A DNA stretch of 26,418 nucleotides from a virus: positions 1-26,418 of the IMG/VR virus record IMGVR_UViG_3300037247_000644; one strand, written 5' to 3'. A program made the translations under genes and the position numbers. Shown in pieces: positions 1 through 5,735 of this stretch. Position 1 is the first letter of the stretch. The number at the start of each line of letters is the position of its first letter. Below the pieces are notes generated by a model. It was not told the origin of the DNA. It made no database searches and saw nothing but the letters and a program-made list of their open reading frames with translations.

Positions 1-368
1 TTGTAAACTGTAACAGTGGCAGTAATGGGGGTTTTCTTGGGTTCTGCTTCCATGTGCTCGAACTGTGATAGCTGCTGGTTGAACGTATAGTCATCGCTTC
101 CAGCGTACTTATTCGTGCGATCTGCGATCAGCCGATAGCCATCTATGGCTGTCTGAATACTCATGTCATGTTGCTGGTCGTTCGCGTTCCAGCGCAGAAC
201 ACAATATATCTGTCTGGCAAGTGGGTCTAAGCCCGTCCTTTGACATTGATAGAGGAATAACTCGAGCTGGTCGTCTGATGTGCCCTTGGCAATCGTCCTC
301 TTGATTAGCTCAACTTTATCATCTTCAAACTCAATAATATTTCCGCTGGTCGCTACTAATTCATTCAT
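1..368 (-). CDS. bet: Phage recombination protein Bet (partial)
   Basis: This is the N-terminal 122 residues of a Bet/RecT-family single-strand annealing protein; the C-terminus lies beyond the left edge. Recognisable family segments are TIAKGTSDDQLELFLYQC, then RTGLDPLARQIYCV, then MSIQTAIDGYRLIADRT followed by NKYAG, in the order typical of Bet. Proteins of this family bind single-stranded DNA and anneal complementary strands during phage recombination and replication, usually with a partner exonuclease (not in the window). The ATG at 368-366 overlaps the end of the preceding leftward gene by 8 bases, so the two are probably translationally coupled. It is the most distal gene seen in the leftward operon. 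The family assignment is firm; start choice is supported by the overlap. Confidence 0.9.
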   Translation of the reverse strand, partial: MNELVATSGNIIEFEDDKVELIKRTIAKGTSDDQLELFLYQCQRTGLDPLARQIYCVLRWNANDQQHDMSIQTAIDGYRLIADRTNKYAGSDDYTFNQQLSQFEHMEAEPKKTPITATVTVY

Positions 369-588
369 CACTATCTCCTGTTGCTAATTCGAGGGCGGGG
401 CTAACCATTTCGTCAACATAGCTAGTCCAGAGGTACGATGCCTCTAGTAAGTCTTTGGCAAATTTCAACGCCTCATACAAGGCTGGCGCGGCGGCGTGTT
501 TGGAACAGTAACTAATGAATACCTCTTTTGTGACTGTGTTATTGCCCAAGAGACATCCACAATCACGCTCTTCACTAACTAAATTCAT
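361..588 (-). CDS. Hypothetical small phage protein
   Basis: A 75-residue protein of unknown function. The central stretch resembles many tiny phage proteins that carry a short 'PALYEALKFAKDLLE' helix, but no function is known for it. Two start codons are possible, GTG at 591 and ATG at 588; the ATG is preferred because GAGGTG at 599-594 is five bases upstream and the ATG shares one base with the previous gene's stop (TGATG). It has two adjacent cysteines near residue 10 (CGC) and an acidic end. It sits between two overlapping genes, so it is almost certainly translated with them. Confidence 0.7.
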   Translation of the reverse strand: MNLVSEERDCGCLLGNNTVTKEVFISYCSKHAAAPALYEALKFAKDLLEASYLWTSYVDEMVSPALELATGDSDE

Positions 589-950
589 CACATCACCTCA
601 TCACAAATACAGGGAGCCTCATGGCAGCATAGGCACGGCCACATCTCCGGCTCAATATCCAATATTTCATACAGTGTGTACTCGTTCGGGTTCGCCCATC
701 GCCACAACCAGTATTCATCATACGCAAGGTATTCGGCTGCCAGAGGCGTGCCGGCCATGACACAAGTAAGACCGTCATAAGGTGGGCGCCAGAAGAATAG
801 ATAAGGTATAGGCGGCGCTGGATCGGCTTTAGCTTTTCGCCTTCTATCACGCCACCACTCGAATTCATCCAGGGCCAGCTCTCGATCTGACTTGGTTTGC
901 AGTTCCCAGGGCAGGCTGGAATCAACGGACATCCATGATTCTTTGGTCAT
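588..950 (-). CDS. Hypothetical Trp- and Cys-rich protein
   Basis: A 120-residue protein of unknown function. It is unusually rich in tryptophan and proline, and ends in a cysteine cluster (PCLCCHEAPCIC, about residues 105-116) that could bind a metal. It overlaps the genes on both sides by four bases (ATGA), the standard coupling in this operon, which selects this frame over a 110-residue frame on the same strand. I do not recognise a family. Confidence 0.7.
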   Translation of the reverse strand: MTKESWMSVDSSLPWELQTKSDRELALDEFEWWRDRRRKAKADPAPPIPYLFFWRPPYDGLTCVMAGTPLAAEYLAYDEYWLWRWANPNEYTLYEILDIEPEMWPCLCCHEAPCICDEVM

Positions 951-1348
951 GGCGTAGCCTCGTCAATGATCCCGGCTTCGATGGTGAGTTCAAGGATGCA
1001 ATCTAGCCATAACCGTTGGGCGGAGGCAGGGGATTCTTTAACGATGATAGTAAATCCAACACCAGAAAACCCAACTAGCCATTCGCTGAATCGACAAAGT
1101 AATATATCCCTAGGCTGTAAGCCATCAATTTTATTAGGGTTGCCATCACCTTCAGTCGCCCAATTCAGCACCCTCCAAGCAAGGGGCATGTGAATCGGGT
1201 TGCCGTCACTGTCAACCTCATAGAGATTGAAGAACTGATTATACTCAGTCCATTTTCCGGGTGGCAACGTTATCCACGCTGGACACCCCATCGCCTTTGC
1301 CAACAACACCGACTTTTCTTGGTCCGACAGCTTGCTAATGTCCGTCAT
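947..1348 (-). CDS. Hypothetical early protein, weakly ABA-sandwich-like
   Basis: A 133-residue protein. The pattern is an N-terminal helix ending in LLAKAMGCPAW, a central segment, and a C-terminal helix containing ASAQRLWLDCILELTIEAG. It loosely recalls the small phage 'ABA sandwich' proteins, in which a 'lv-aekvmGw' start is followed by a helix that handles 'ai-raal'. That likeness is by eye and weak; function is unknown. It starts with an ATG overlapping the upstream stop by four bases and ends overlapping the next start by four bases. Confidence 0.7.
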   Translation of the reverse strand: MTDISKLSDQEKSVLLAKAMGCPAWITLPPGKWTEYNQFFNLYEVDSDGNPIHMPLAWRVLNWATEGDGNPNKIDGLQPRDILLCRFSEWLVGFSGVGFTIIVKESPASAQRLWLDCILELTIEAGIIDEATP

Positions 1349-1539
1349 GTTCCTGACTCCTCAATATAAGCCTGCCTGCTGTTGTATGCGGCAAAGTAGC
1401 GGAACCATAGCAATTCGTCGCCCATGTTCGACTCCCACTCATCATAGCGGCGGTCGACATCTTGCTGGGTTGCCACCCGCTTGCCGTCCATAAACTCGAT
1501 TGTTTCTAGCTTTACTTCGATTGCTGAGAGTAGTAACAT
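1345..1539 (-). CDS. Hypothetical 64-residue protein
   Basis: A small charged protein of unknown function, with a clear AAAGGAG ribosome site six bases upstream of its ATG at 1539. Aromatic residues cluster in ELLWFRYFAAYNSRQAY. It ends in an ATGA overlap with the next leftward gene. No family recognised. Confidence 0.65.
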   Translation of the reverse strand: MLLLSAIEVKLETIEFMDGKRVATQQDVDRRYDEWESNMGDELLWFRYFAAYNSRQAYIEESGT

Positions 1540-1563
1540 TAGTTCTCCTTTGATGTGACCGAT

Positions 1564-1854
1564 TTACCCACTCCCAAATCGACTACATACTTTTTCTTTT
1601 AGATCATCGAAGGACTCAGATTGCAGTGTATCAATATGGGCGTGATATTGAAAAACCATGCACCGAAAGAAGCCGGCCTCATACCAAACATGTGCATAAA
1701 AATTCCACCCTGGATAGTCAGCAATAACCGGCTCCTGTTGTAAGTGCGTTAGTATAGATTGATTCACCACATGATCGGCATTAGAAACTACAGATTCACC
1801 AATATACTTATAGCCCGCCGGAGGTTCAATCATTCCAACACTCGTTACGTTCAT
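1564..1854 (-). CDS. Hypothetical 96-residue protein
   Basis: A protein of unknown function whose start (ATG at 1854) is served by the AAGGAG within the repeated junction element at 1861-1887. The C-terminal part, roughly SESFDDLKEKVCSRFG, resembles the end of many small phage proteins in which a short helix is followed by 'vc-rfg', but no activity is known. It contains several aromatics (YPGWNFYAHVWYEAGFF), suggesting a compact beta-rich core. Confidence 0.65.
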   Translation of the reverse strand: MNVTSVGMIEPPAGYKYIGESVVSNADHVVNQSILTHLQQEPVIADYPGWNFYAHVWYEAGFFRCMVFQYHAHIDTLQSESFDDLKEKVCSRFGSG

Positions 1855-1860
1855 TTCAAT

Positions 1861-1887
1861 CTCCTTGTCGAGCTATCATTGGGGTTA
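1861..1887 (-). repeat. Gene-junction repeat, copy 1
   Basis: A 27-base element which, read leftward, contains a stop codon (TAA at 1887-1885), then CCCC, AATGATAGCTCGAC and finally AAGGAG, the ribosome site of the gene starting at 1854. Near-identical copies are at 2081-2108 and 2304-2333. Confidence 0.85.
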
Positions 1888-2073
1888 ATCCAGTAAACCT
1901 TCGGCTATAAGAACCCCGACATTCATTCCTATTGCCCCAAAAACCATACCAACAAGAAAGGTAAGGCCCGGATCGTCGGGTGACAATAGCCAAGTTAGAA
2001 TGATCACAATCCCTAAGCCCACCACAGCACCTATTATTCCGATCATACTATGACGAAGTAAAAGACGTTTCAT
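1885..2073 (-). CDS. Small two-helix membrane protein
   Basis: A 62-residue protein with two predicted membrane helices: about residues 10-30 (IIGAVVGLGIVIILTWLL) and 37-58 (LTFLVGMVFGAIGMNVGVLI), joined by a short acidic loop SPDDPG. The N-terminus is basic (MKRLLLRH), so the N-end probably stays in the cytoplasm. Its role is unknown; superinfection exclusion or holin-like activity cannot be argued from sequence alone. Start ATG 2073 has AAGGAG from a junction repeat; its TAA stop lies in the next copy of that repeat. Confidence 0.65.
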   Translation of the reverse strand: MKRLLLRHSMIGIIGAVVGLGIVIILTWLLSPDDPGLTFLVGMVFGAIGMNVGVLIAEGLLD

Positions 2074-2080
2074 TTCATAT

Positions 2081-2108
2081 CTCCTTATCGAGCTAGTCGT
2101 TGGGGTTA
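2081..2108 (-). repeat. Gene-junction repeat, copy 2
   Basis: The same element with a few changes (TAACCCC, then AACGACTAGCTCGAT, then AAGGAG read leftward). It provides the ribosome site for the membrane protein gene starting at 2073. Here the preceding gene has already stopped at 2119-2121. Confidence 0.8.
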
Positions 2109-2118
2109 GGTGGAGCGC

Positions 2119-2298
2119 CTAACATCCCTTCATTTCAGCTTTTAGAGAATCATATAAAACCCTAGTGCGGTTTTCTATTTCAAGTGGTATTGTGTAACGT
2201 GCGCCAACGGTTCTATTTTTCGCAAGAGTTGAAACCACCCATTCAAGACCATCAAGCGCATCGATTAGTAGATCTCTTACTTCTTGGTCTTCCGTCAT
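2119..2298 (-). CDS. Hypothetical 59-residue protein
   Basis: A small, mostly helical protein of unknown function (begins MTEDQEVRDLLIDALDGLEW). A longer frame extends upstream to 2343, but the ATG at 2298 is chosen because AAGGAG of the repeat at 2304-2333 is correctly spaced for it, and the extension would only encode that repeat and the end of the neighbouring gene. Confidence 0.6.
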   Translation of the reverse strand: MTEDQEVRDLLIDALDGLEWVVSTLAKNRTVGARYTIPLEIENRTRVLYDSLKAEMKGC

Positions 2299-2303
2299 CT
2301 CAT

Positions 2304-2333
2304 CTCCTTGTCGAGCTATCATTGGGGGGTTAA
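2304..2333 (-). repeat. Gene-junction repeat, copy 3
   Basis: Third copy, with two extra G:C pairs in the C run. The HTH-nuclease gene ends inside it (TGA at 2321-2319, in a different register from copy 1), and its AAGGAG serves the gene starting at 2298. Confidence 0.85.
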
Positions 2334-3212
2334 TAAATCCCATCTATTATGGTACTTCTGATACTTGCCTATTTCGGGCCGCGCTGTGGGCCAAGTAATG
2401 GCCAGCCAACCCTTCGGCATTGGCAAAGCATCATACGGTATGATAAAGACATCCTCTGATTCAATAGCTATGCAGAAAAAGAAATCTATTGGGTCGCGAC
2501 CTTCTTGTTTTCTTAAATGAAAAGAATAACGAGGATTTTTCATTCTGCCCTGGAATGAGGGCGGGAAGCAGCTTGTAGCTGATTTAATATCGACTTTAAT
2601 ACAATCATCAACTAGAATATCGAAGTGCGTTCTAAATGGTTGTAGCTCTGCTAGATGCCCGCGTTTTTCAATTTCTTCAGCAGCCCACTTTTCCCAATCG
2701 TTGCCCTTGGCTGTCGATGAATCGCCTTTGATTGTGTGCCAACCTTCGCGATAGTGACTGATAGTTGCTAGGCCGACGTCAAGTCTATTGGCAAGTTCTG
2801 GGTTAGATTCCATCGGATCAGCAGCCGTTATTTTCTCGCGCATCATTTCCGCTGAAAGAAAACCAGTATTGCCTACAATTTGTCTTACCCGTTCACTGCT
2901 TATGCCGAACTTGTTCCCAATATCTATTAGCTTCCACCCTTCAACTAGCCTCAACCGTAGTATCTCCTCATCTCGTTCGTGTTGTGGATGACGTATGTGT
3001 TGGGAACGGCTAAGCTCAGTGGCTAGATTCTTCTCGATCTCGCAAAGCACGGAAATTTGGTTGTTGATAAGGGATGTGACGATCTGACTAGATAGGGTCC
3101 AACGACTACCGTTTCTCTGGCCAAATCTCTTACAGAAGGTCAGTGATCTTGGATAGGGCCAACCAGTAATGTTGCTAACTTGTCGCGGAGTCAGTTGATC
3201 TACTGTTTCCAT
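2319..3212 (-). CDS. HTH protein fused to PD-(D/E)XK nuclease-like domain
   Basis: A 297-residue protein, first gene of the leftward operon. Counting from ATG 3212, residues 6-42 look like a wHTH/excisionase-type segment (LTPRQVSNITGWPYP), and residues 84-113 like a sigma-70 region-4 HTH (WKLIDIGNKFGISSERVRQI). Residues 138-155 look like a further HTH (PELANRLDVGLATISHY). From about 171 to 270 a nuclease-like fold is suggested by DWEKWAAEEIEKRG, then HFDILVDDCIKVDIKSA, giving the E...D-x8-D-x-K signature of PD-(D/E)XK enzymes. It may be a DNA-binding nuclease, or a regulator whose nuclease core recognises DNA. A GTG at 3227 would add five residues, but the promoter places the transcript start at 3212. 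The combination of domains is inferred by eye; activity is not proven. Confidence 0.7.
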   Translation of the reverse strand: METVDQLTPRQVSNITGWPYPRSLTFCKRFGQRNGSRWTLSSQIVTSLINNQISVLCEIEKNLATELSRSQHIRHPQHERDEEILRLRLVEGWKLIDIGNKFGISSERVRQIVGNTGFLSAEMMREKITAADPMESNPELANRLDVGLATISHYREGWHTIKGDSSTAKGNDWEKWAAEEIEKRGHLAELQPFRTHFDILVDDCIKVDIKSATSCFPPSFQGRMKNPRYSFHLRKQEGRDPIDFFFCIAIESEDVFIIPYDALPMPKGWLAITWPTARPEIGKYQKYHNRWDLLTPQ

Positions 3213-3248
3213 GTATACAGTATACACTCAAGGTATATATAACTCAAG
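3213..3248. promoter_or_regulatory. Operator-like repeats in divergent control region
   Basis: GTATAC-A-GTATAC (3213-3225) is a 13-base palindrome covering the leftward -10 box and start site. Two direct copies of ACTCAAG (3226-3232 and 3242-3248), 16 bases apart, flank an AT-rich stretch; the second overlaps the leftward -35. These are plausible binding sites for the flanking HTH and ribbon-helix-helix proteins, but that is inference. Confidence 0.45.
3219..3247 (-). promoter_or_regulatory. Leftward sigma-70 promoter, leaderless start
   Basis: Read leftward, TTGAGT (3247-3242), a 17-base spacer and TATACT (3224-3219) form a good sigma-70 promoter. The expected start is seven bases beyond the -10 box, at 3212, which is exactly the A of the ATG of the HTH-nuclease gene. 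No Shine-Dalgarno sequence precedes that ATG. Confidence 0.7.
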
Positions 3249-3284
3249 CCGTTTTCATATTCTACTCATATACCTATCTATATA

Positions 3285-3312
3285 TTGACATACGCCACCA
3301 CATTCATATAAT
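3285..3312 (+). promoter_or_regulatory. Rightward consensus promoter, leaderless start
   Basis: TTGACA (3285-3290), a 16-base spacer and TATAAT (3307-3312) match both hexamers perfectly. Transcription should begin at 3319-3320, and ATG of the ribbon-helix-helix gene starts at 3320, so the mRNA would be leaderless. An earlier ATG at 3311 overlaps the -10 box and is not a plausible start. Confidence 0.8.
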
Positions 3313-3319
3313 GAAGCGT

Positions 3320-3529
3320 ATGACACAAAAAATATTATTCAATGCTCCTGACGATATGTACATGGCGCTTAAGTCTGAGTCAACAAAGCGACAAACGCCT
3401 ATGTCAGCGCTTATCCGGGTATCAATAGCTGAGTGGCTCGGGTATCAAGGATATGAGGTCACTAAGCATGTTGAATGGGGCGGCAAGCGCGACGGTCACA
3501 GCATTGACACCAACACCACAAATGACTAG
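3320..3529 (+). CDS. Ribbon-helix-helix DNA-binding protein
   Basis: A 69-residue protein of the Arc/CopG/MetJ class. A short beta strand (KILFNAP, residues 4-10) is followed by helix A (DDMYMALKSESTKRQ, 11-25) and helix B (TPMSALIRVSIAEWLGY, 26-42); a polar tail of about 27 residues follows. Such proteins dimerise through the strand, which inserts into the DNA major groove, and usually repress nearby promoters. Its position at the head of the rightward operon, next to repeats that overlap the divergent promoters, suggests autoregulation and control of the leftward operon. ATG 3320 is preferred over 3311 because 3311 lies inside the -10 element. Confidence 0.75.
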   Translation: MTQKILFNAPDDMYMALKSESTKRQTPMSALIRVSIAEWLGYQGYEVTKHVEWGGKRDGHSIDTNTTND

Positions 3530-3722
3530 ACTATCAATCATGCCCCGGCTTATCAGTTGCGTTGTGTACCCTTCATCGTTCCGCGAACTGATACAGGTAA
3601 CCGGGGCTTCTTTACCATCAATGGTCGACGGTACCTCCTTCCGTATCGACCTTGATCTTCCTGGCCGGTGTCCATCCTACCACCCTATCGGCAAACGACT
3701 GGTGCAGCAGACAATCCAATGA
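3522..3722 (+). CDS. Hypothetical 66-residue protein
   Basis: A short frame beginning MTRLSIMPRLISC, overlapping the end of the previous gene by 8 bases and ending in an ATGA junction with a tiny following frame. No Shine-Dalgarno sequence is visible, and no family is recognised. The overlap pattern is the main support; it may not be expressed. Confidence 0.35.
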   Translation: MTRLSIMPRLISCVVYPSSFRELIQVTGASLPSMVDGTSFRIDLDLPGRCPSYHPIGKRLVQQTIQ

Positions 3723-3787
3723 GTATAGTTAAACAAACACCGGCCAGGATTAAATCAGCGGGGGCAATCGTGAGCAATAATGGTTGA
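3719..3787 (+). CDS. Tiny ORF, 22 residues
   Basis: A 22-residue frame (MSIVKQTPARIKSAG...) starting in an ATGA overlap with the preceding frame and overlapping the following one. Basic and without recognisable features. It is listed only because the chain of overlaps continues through it. Confidence 0.2.
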   Translation: MSIVKQTPARIKSAGAIVSNNG

Positions 3788-3917
3788 GAAGCCACTAACG
3801 GTACAGAAGTACAAACGCGCAAAACGACAGTCGTACCGATGCTATCAGGGGTTGACAACTTTGATAGTCCGTAACGAGAGCAGTCAGCTCGCCCCCGCTG
3901 GTATAATATGGGGATGA
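3780..3917 (+). CDS. Small ORF, 45 residues
   Basis: A 45-residue frame with a basic N-terminal half (KYKRAKRQSYRCY). It overlaps the preceding tiny frame by 8 bases and its stop runs into the tRNA-like segment that starts at 3910. No clear ribosome site; no family recognised. Confidence 0.3.
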   Translation: MVEKPLTVQKYKRAKRQSYRCYQGLTTLIVRNESSQLAPAGIIWG

Positions 3918-3985
3918 CAGGTGAAGGCTGATTTGGTGCCTAATGACCCCAACCAGCAACGCGGGTTCGATTCCCGCCATCTCCA
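3910..3985 (+). ncRNA. tRNA-like element, possible attP core or relic
   Basis: GGGGATG at 3910-3916 can pair with CATCTCC at 3978-3984 (seven pairs, one G-T), followed by discriminator A at 3985. The span is exactly 76 bases, as in a tRNA. The T-arm is canonical: GCGGG, loop TTCGATT, CCCGC (3961-3977). The interior, however, does not fold into normal D and anticodon arms, so it is not a functional ordinary tRNA. Such a T-arm plus acceptor 3' end is what phages carry at attP when they integrate into a tRNA or tmRNA gene. A degenerate tRNA or a tRNA-mimic RNA are alternatives. The complementary strand encodes the 'MAGIEPA' string typical of false genes antisense to tRNAs. Confidence 0.45.
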
Positions 3986-4380
3986 CTGTATCCGAACCCC
4001 GGAACTCCCGGGTAGTAAGATACATCCGGTCCGTGTCACGTGGGCACCGCGTCACTAAGACGTAGCCTGGGGTGGAAATTCCCACACGTGGTAGTCTCCG
4101 ACAGGTTCCGAAGACAGTCGGCGAGACAGCATCAAGCAGGTGAGCGACCTGGATACGGACCGCTACTTTAATAAAGCAATAGACGCGGAAAAAGGTTCCT
4201 ACGGTTGCCCGAGTAATACGGGTCACAGACCCAGTCGCCAAGCCTCCAACGTTAGGCAAAGCCGTAAAGCAGTGGAAATTGTTGATATGCCGGTTGAAAT
4301 CCGGCCCGCGTAAATAAGCGATAGGCAGGACCGGCCCACGATACCCGTCGAATTCGACGGGGTTAGAATGAGGTGAAGGG
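3986..4380 (+). other. About 395 bases without a convincing gene, rich in hairpins
   Basis: No frame here has a credible start and family. Visible stems include CCCGG/CCGGG (3998-4012), CCGAC/GTCGG (4098-4121) and AGCG/CGCT (4143-4164). There is also a nested module at 4183-4311: ACGCGG pairs with CCGCGT and encloses TACGG/CCGTA (4200-4266), CCCG/CGGG (4208-4222), GCCT/AGGC (4242-4257) and a T-arm-like hairpin GCCGG-TTGAAAT-CCGGC (4289-4305). That hairpin abuts the closing strand, as in a tRNA. A frame at 4140-4316 (57 residues from a GTG) exists but has no ribosome site. The region may hold a structured RNA. Confidence 0.4.
4344..4361. promoter_or_regulatory. Perfect 18-base palindrome
   Basis: CCCGTCGAA followed by TTCGACGGG reads the same on both strands and sits 20 bases upstream of the methyltransferase start. 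It could be a repressor site or form an RNA hairpin; no T-run follows, so it is not a standard terminator. Confidence 0.45.
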
Positions 4381-4464
4381 ATGACGTTGATTCAAGGCGA
4401 TGCAATAAGGATACCATTGGCGGCGGGGAGCGTTCACTGTGTCGTGACCTCCCCGCCGTACTGA
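4381..4464 (+). pseudogene. N-terminal fragment of the DNA methyltransferase
   Basis: ATG 4381, behind GAGGTGAAGGG, opens a frame that reads MTLIQGDAIRIPLAAGSVHC then VVTSPPY and stops at TGA 4462-4464. This is the expected start of a beta-class N4/N6 methyltransferase, ending inside catalytic motif IV (S/D-PPY). The next residues of the motif, WGLRDYNL, are encoded at once in another frame (4466 onward). The break is a direct repeat of ACTG (4460-4463 and 4464-4467); removing one copy restores TSPPYWGLRDY and the full-length gene 4381-5716. Confidence 0.75.
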
Positions 4465-4486
4465 CTGGGGCCTTCGCGATTATAAC

Positions 4487-5716
4487 TTGGCACGATGGGA
4501 GGGCGGTGATGCGGAGTGTGATCATATGGGGCCATCGAAAGTAAGTGAGACAAGCACGCTTAAAAATGACGGCCGCCCATTAGATAAGGTAGGCTCGAAC
4601 AAGTATGAAAGAGAAACCAGTACCCCCTATCGTGATACCTGCCTCAAATGCGGCGCCATCCGACACGACGCCGGCATCGGCCTGGAACAAACGCCCTCCG
4701 ATTATGTTGCCAAGATGGTACAGGTATTTAGAGAGGTGTGGCGGGTGTTGCGGGATGATGGAACTGCCTGGATCAATCTTGGGGATTCTTACAATGCCAA
4801 TACAGGATCGGGGTTCAATGGCCAAAAGAGATATGACGATGCTAACCGTAATACAAGGATGAAGCTACCAGAGTTACGCCCAAAGAACTTAGTAGGAATT
4901 CCTTGGCGAGTAGCACTGGCACTTCAAGCAGACGGGTGGTATCTCCGCTCAGATATAATATGGGCGAAGCCAAACCCCATGCCCGAGTCGGTGACAGATC
5001 GGCCGACCAAGGCACATGAATACGTGTTCTTGCTGACGAAACGGGCAAGGTATTTTTATGATGCTGATGCGGTGAGGGAAGGCTATGCGGGTTCCTTTGA
5101 AAAATATATGTCGAGTTTGGCAAGTGCTAGACGATACTATGAAGGGTCACAGAACAAAAAAGCAACTGGTTTCAAAAATGATCGTCATAATTCCGGCCGC
5201 AACCGACGCACCGTATGGACAATAGCAACAGCCACCTACAGCGGCGCACATTTCGCCACCTTTCCCCCCAAGTTAATCGAGCCGATGATTAAGGCGGGAA
5301 CGTCAGAGCGCGGGTGTTGTCCTGAGTGCGGGAAACAGTGGGTGAGGGTGACGGAGAAGACAAGAATACCGAATCCGGGTCATAAATGGGGAAGCAGGGG
5401 AAATGACAAACACTCGCAACACGCAACCCTTACAACCTCTGAATTAACCGTATCGACAACCATCGGCTTCACCCCCACCTGCTCCCACGACCACACCCCG
5501 ATCCCCAGCACAGTCCTCGATCCCTTCGTCGGCAGTGGGACAACCGTGCAAGTGGCGAGGGCATTAGGCCGGCGCGGGATCGGTGTTGACCTGTCGGCCG
5601 AATATCTGCAGCTCGCCAGGCAGCGACTCGAGCTGGACAGGCTAGACGATTGGGGGAAGGGTATTACGGATGAGGCGGTGTATGAAGGATTGCCGTTGTT
5701 CGGTAATAGTGTATAA
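4487..5716 (+). CDS. Site-specific DNA methyltransferase (N4/N6), 5'-frameshifted
   Basis: The downstream open frame encodes 409 residues of a DNA methyltransferase that modifies adenine N6 or cytosine N4, probably protecting phage DNA from host restriction. Motif IV lies upstream and the AdoMet-binding motif I, DPFVGSGTT, is near the C-terminus (residues 345-353), the beta-class order. Family segments include YVAKMVQVFREVWRVLRDDG, WINLGDSY, PWRVALALQADGWYLRSDI and KAHEYVFLLTK. A metal-binding-like insertion (CCPECGKQW, then CSHDH) lies before motif I, and an N-terminal CLKCGA pair is also present. Without the N-terminal fragment the motif IV loop is missing, so this piece alone (TTG 4487) should be inactive. 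Confidence 0.85.
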   Translation: MARWEGGDAECDHMGPSKVSETSTLKNDGRPLDKVGSNKYERETSTPYRDTCLKCGAIRHDAGIGLEQTPSDYVAKMVQVFREVWRVLRDDGTAWINLGDSYNANTGSGFNGQKRYDDANRNTRMKLPELRPKNLVGIPWRVALALQADGWYLRSDIIWAKPNPMPESVTDRPTKAHEYVFLLTKRARYFYDADAVREGYAGSFEKYMSSLASARRYYEGSQNKKATGFKNDRHNSGRNRRTVWTIATATYSGAHFATFPPKLIEPMIKAGTSERGCCPECGKQWVRVTEKTRIPNPGHKWGSRGNDKHSQHATLTTSELTVSTTIGFTPTCSHDHTPIPSTVLDPFVGSGTTVQVARALGRRGIGVDLSAEYLQLARQRLELDRLDDWGKGITDEAVYEGLPLFGNSV

Positions 5717-5717
5717 T
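5690..5717 (+). promoter_or_regulatory. Candidate promoter of replication operon
   Basis: TTGCCG (5690-5695), 16 bases and a perfect TATAAT (5712-5717) overlap the end of the methyltransferase gene. The transcript would start near 5724, ahead of the structured leader and terminator. The -35 matches at four of six positions. Confidence 0.4.
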
Positions 5718-5735
5718 TGTGTGTGATATGAAAAG

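Noticed and set aside
593-925. A second leftward ORF of 110 residues in another frame
   Set aside because: It is a shadow of the gene at 588-950, which has overlaps with both neighbours and the better ribosome site.
3852-3907. A promoter made of TTGACA at 3852 and TATAAT at 3902
   Set aside because: The two boxes are 44 bases apart and no -35 lies at normal spacing from the TATAAT.
3910-3985. A functional standard tRNA
   Set aside because: Acceptor and T-arm fit, but no 5-bp anticodon stem with U33 and no proper D-arm can be formed in the interior.
3795-4259. A 154-residue leftward ORF across the tRNA-like region
   Set aside because: It contains MAGIEPALL, a string well known to arise from the antisense of tRNA T-arms, has no ribosome site and runs opposite to the local operon.
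4092-4316. A protein frame of about 73 codons between stops, or 57 codons from GTG 4140
   Set aside because: No ribosome site, no family likeness, and the same bases form consistent hairpins; kept only as an alternative in the region description.
3910-4380. A tmRNA (ssrA)
   Set aside because: The T-arm and the TTCGACGGGG at 4353-4362 recall tmRNA ends, but they are in the wrong order, the latter is half of a palindrome, and no tag-peptide frame ending in LAA is present.
3986-4380. A group I or group II intron
   Set aside because: The conserved P-Q-R-S core elements and domain V were not found, and the flanking sequence does not form a split gene.
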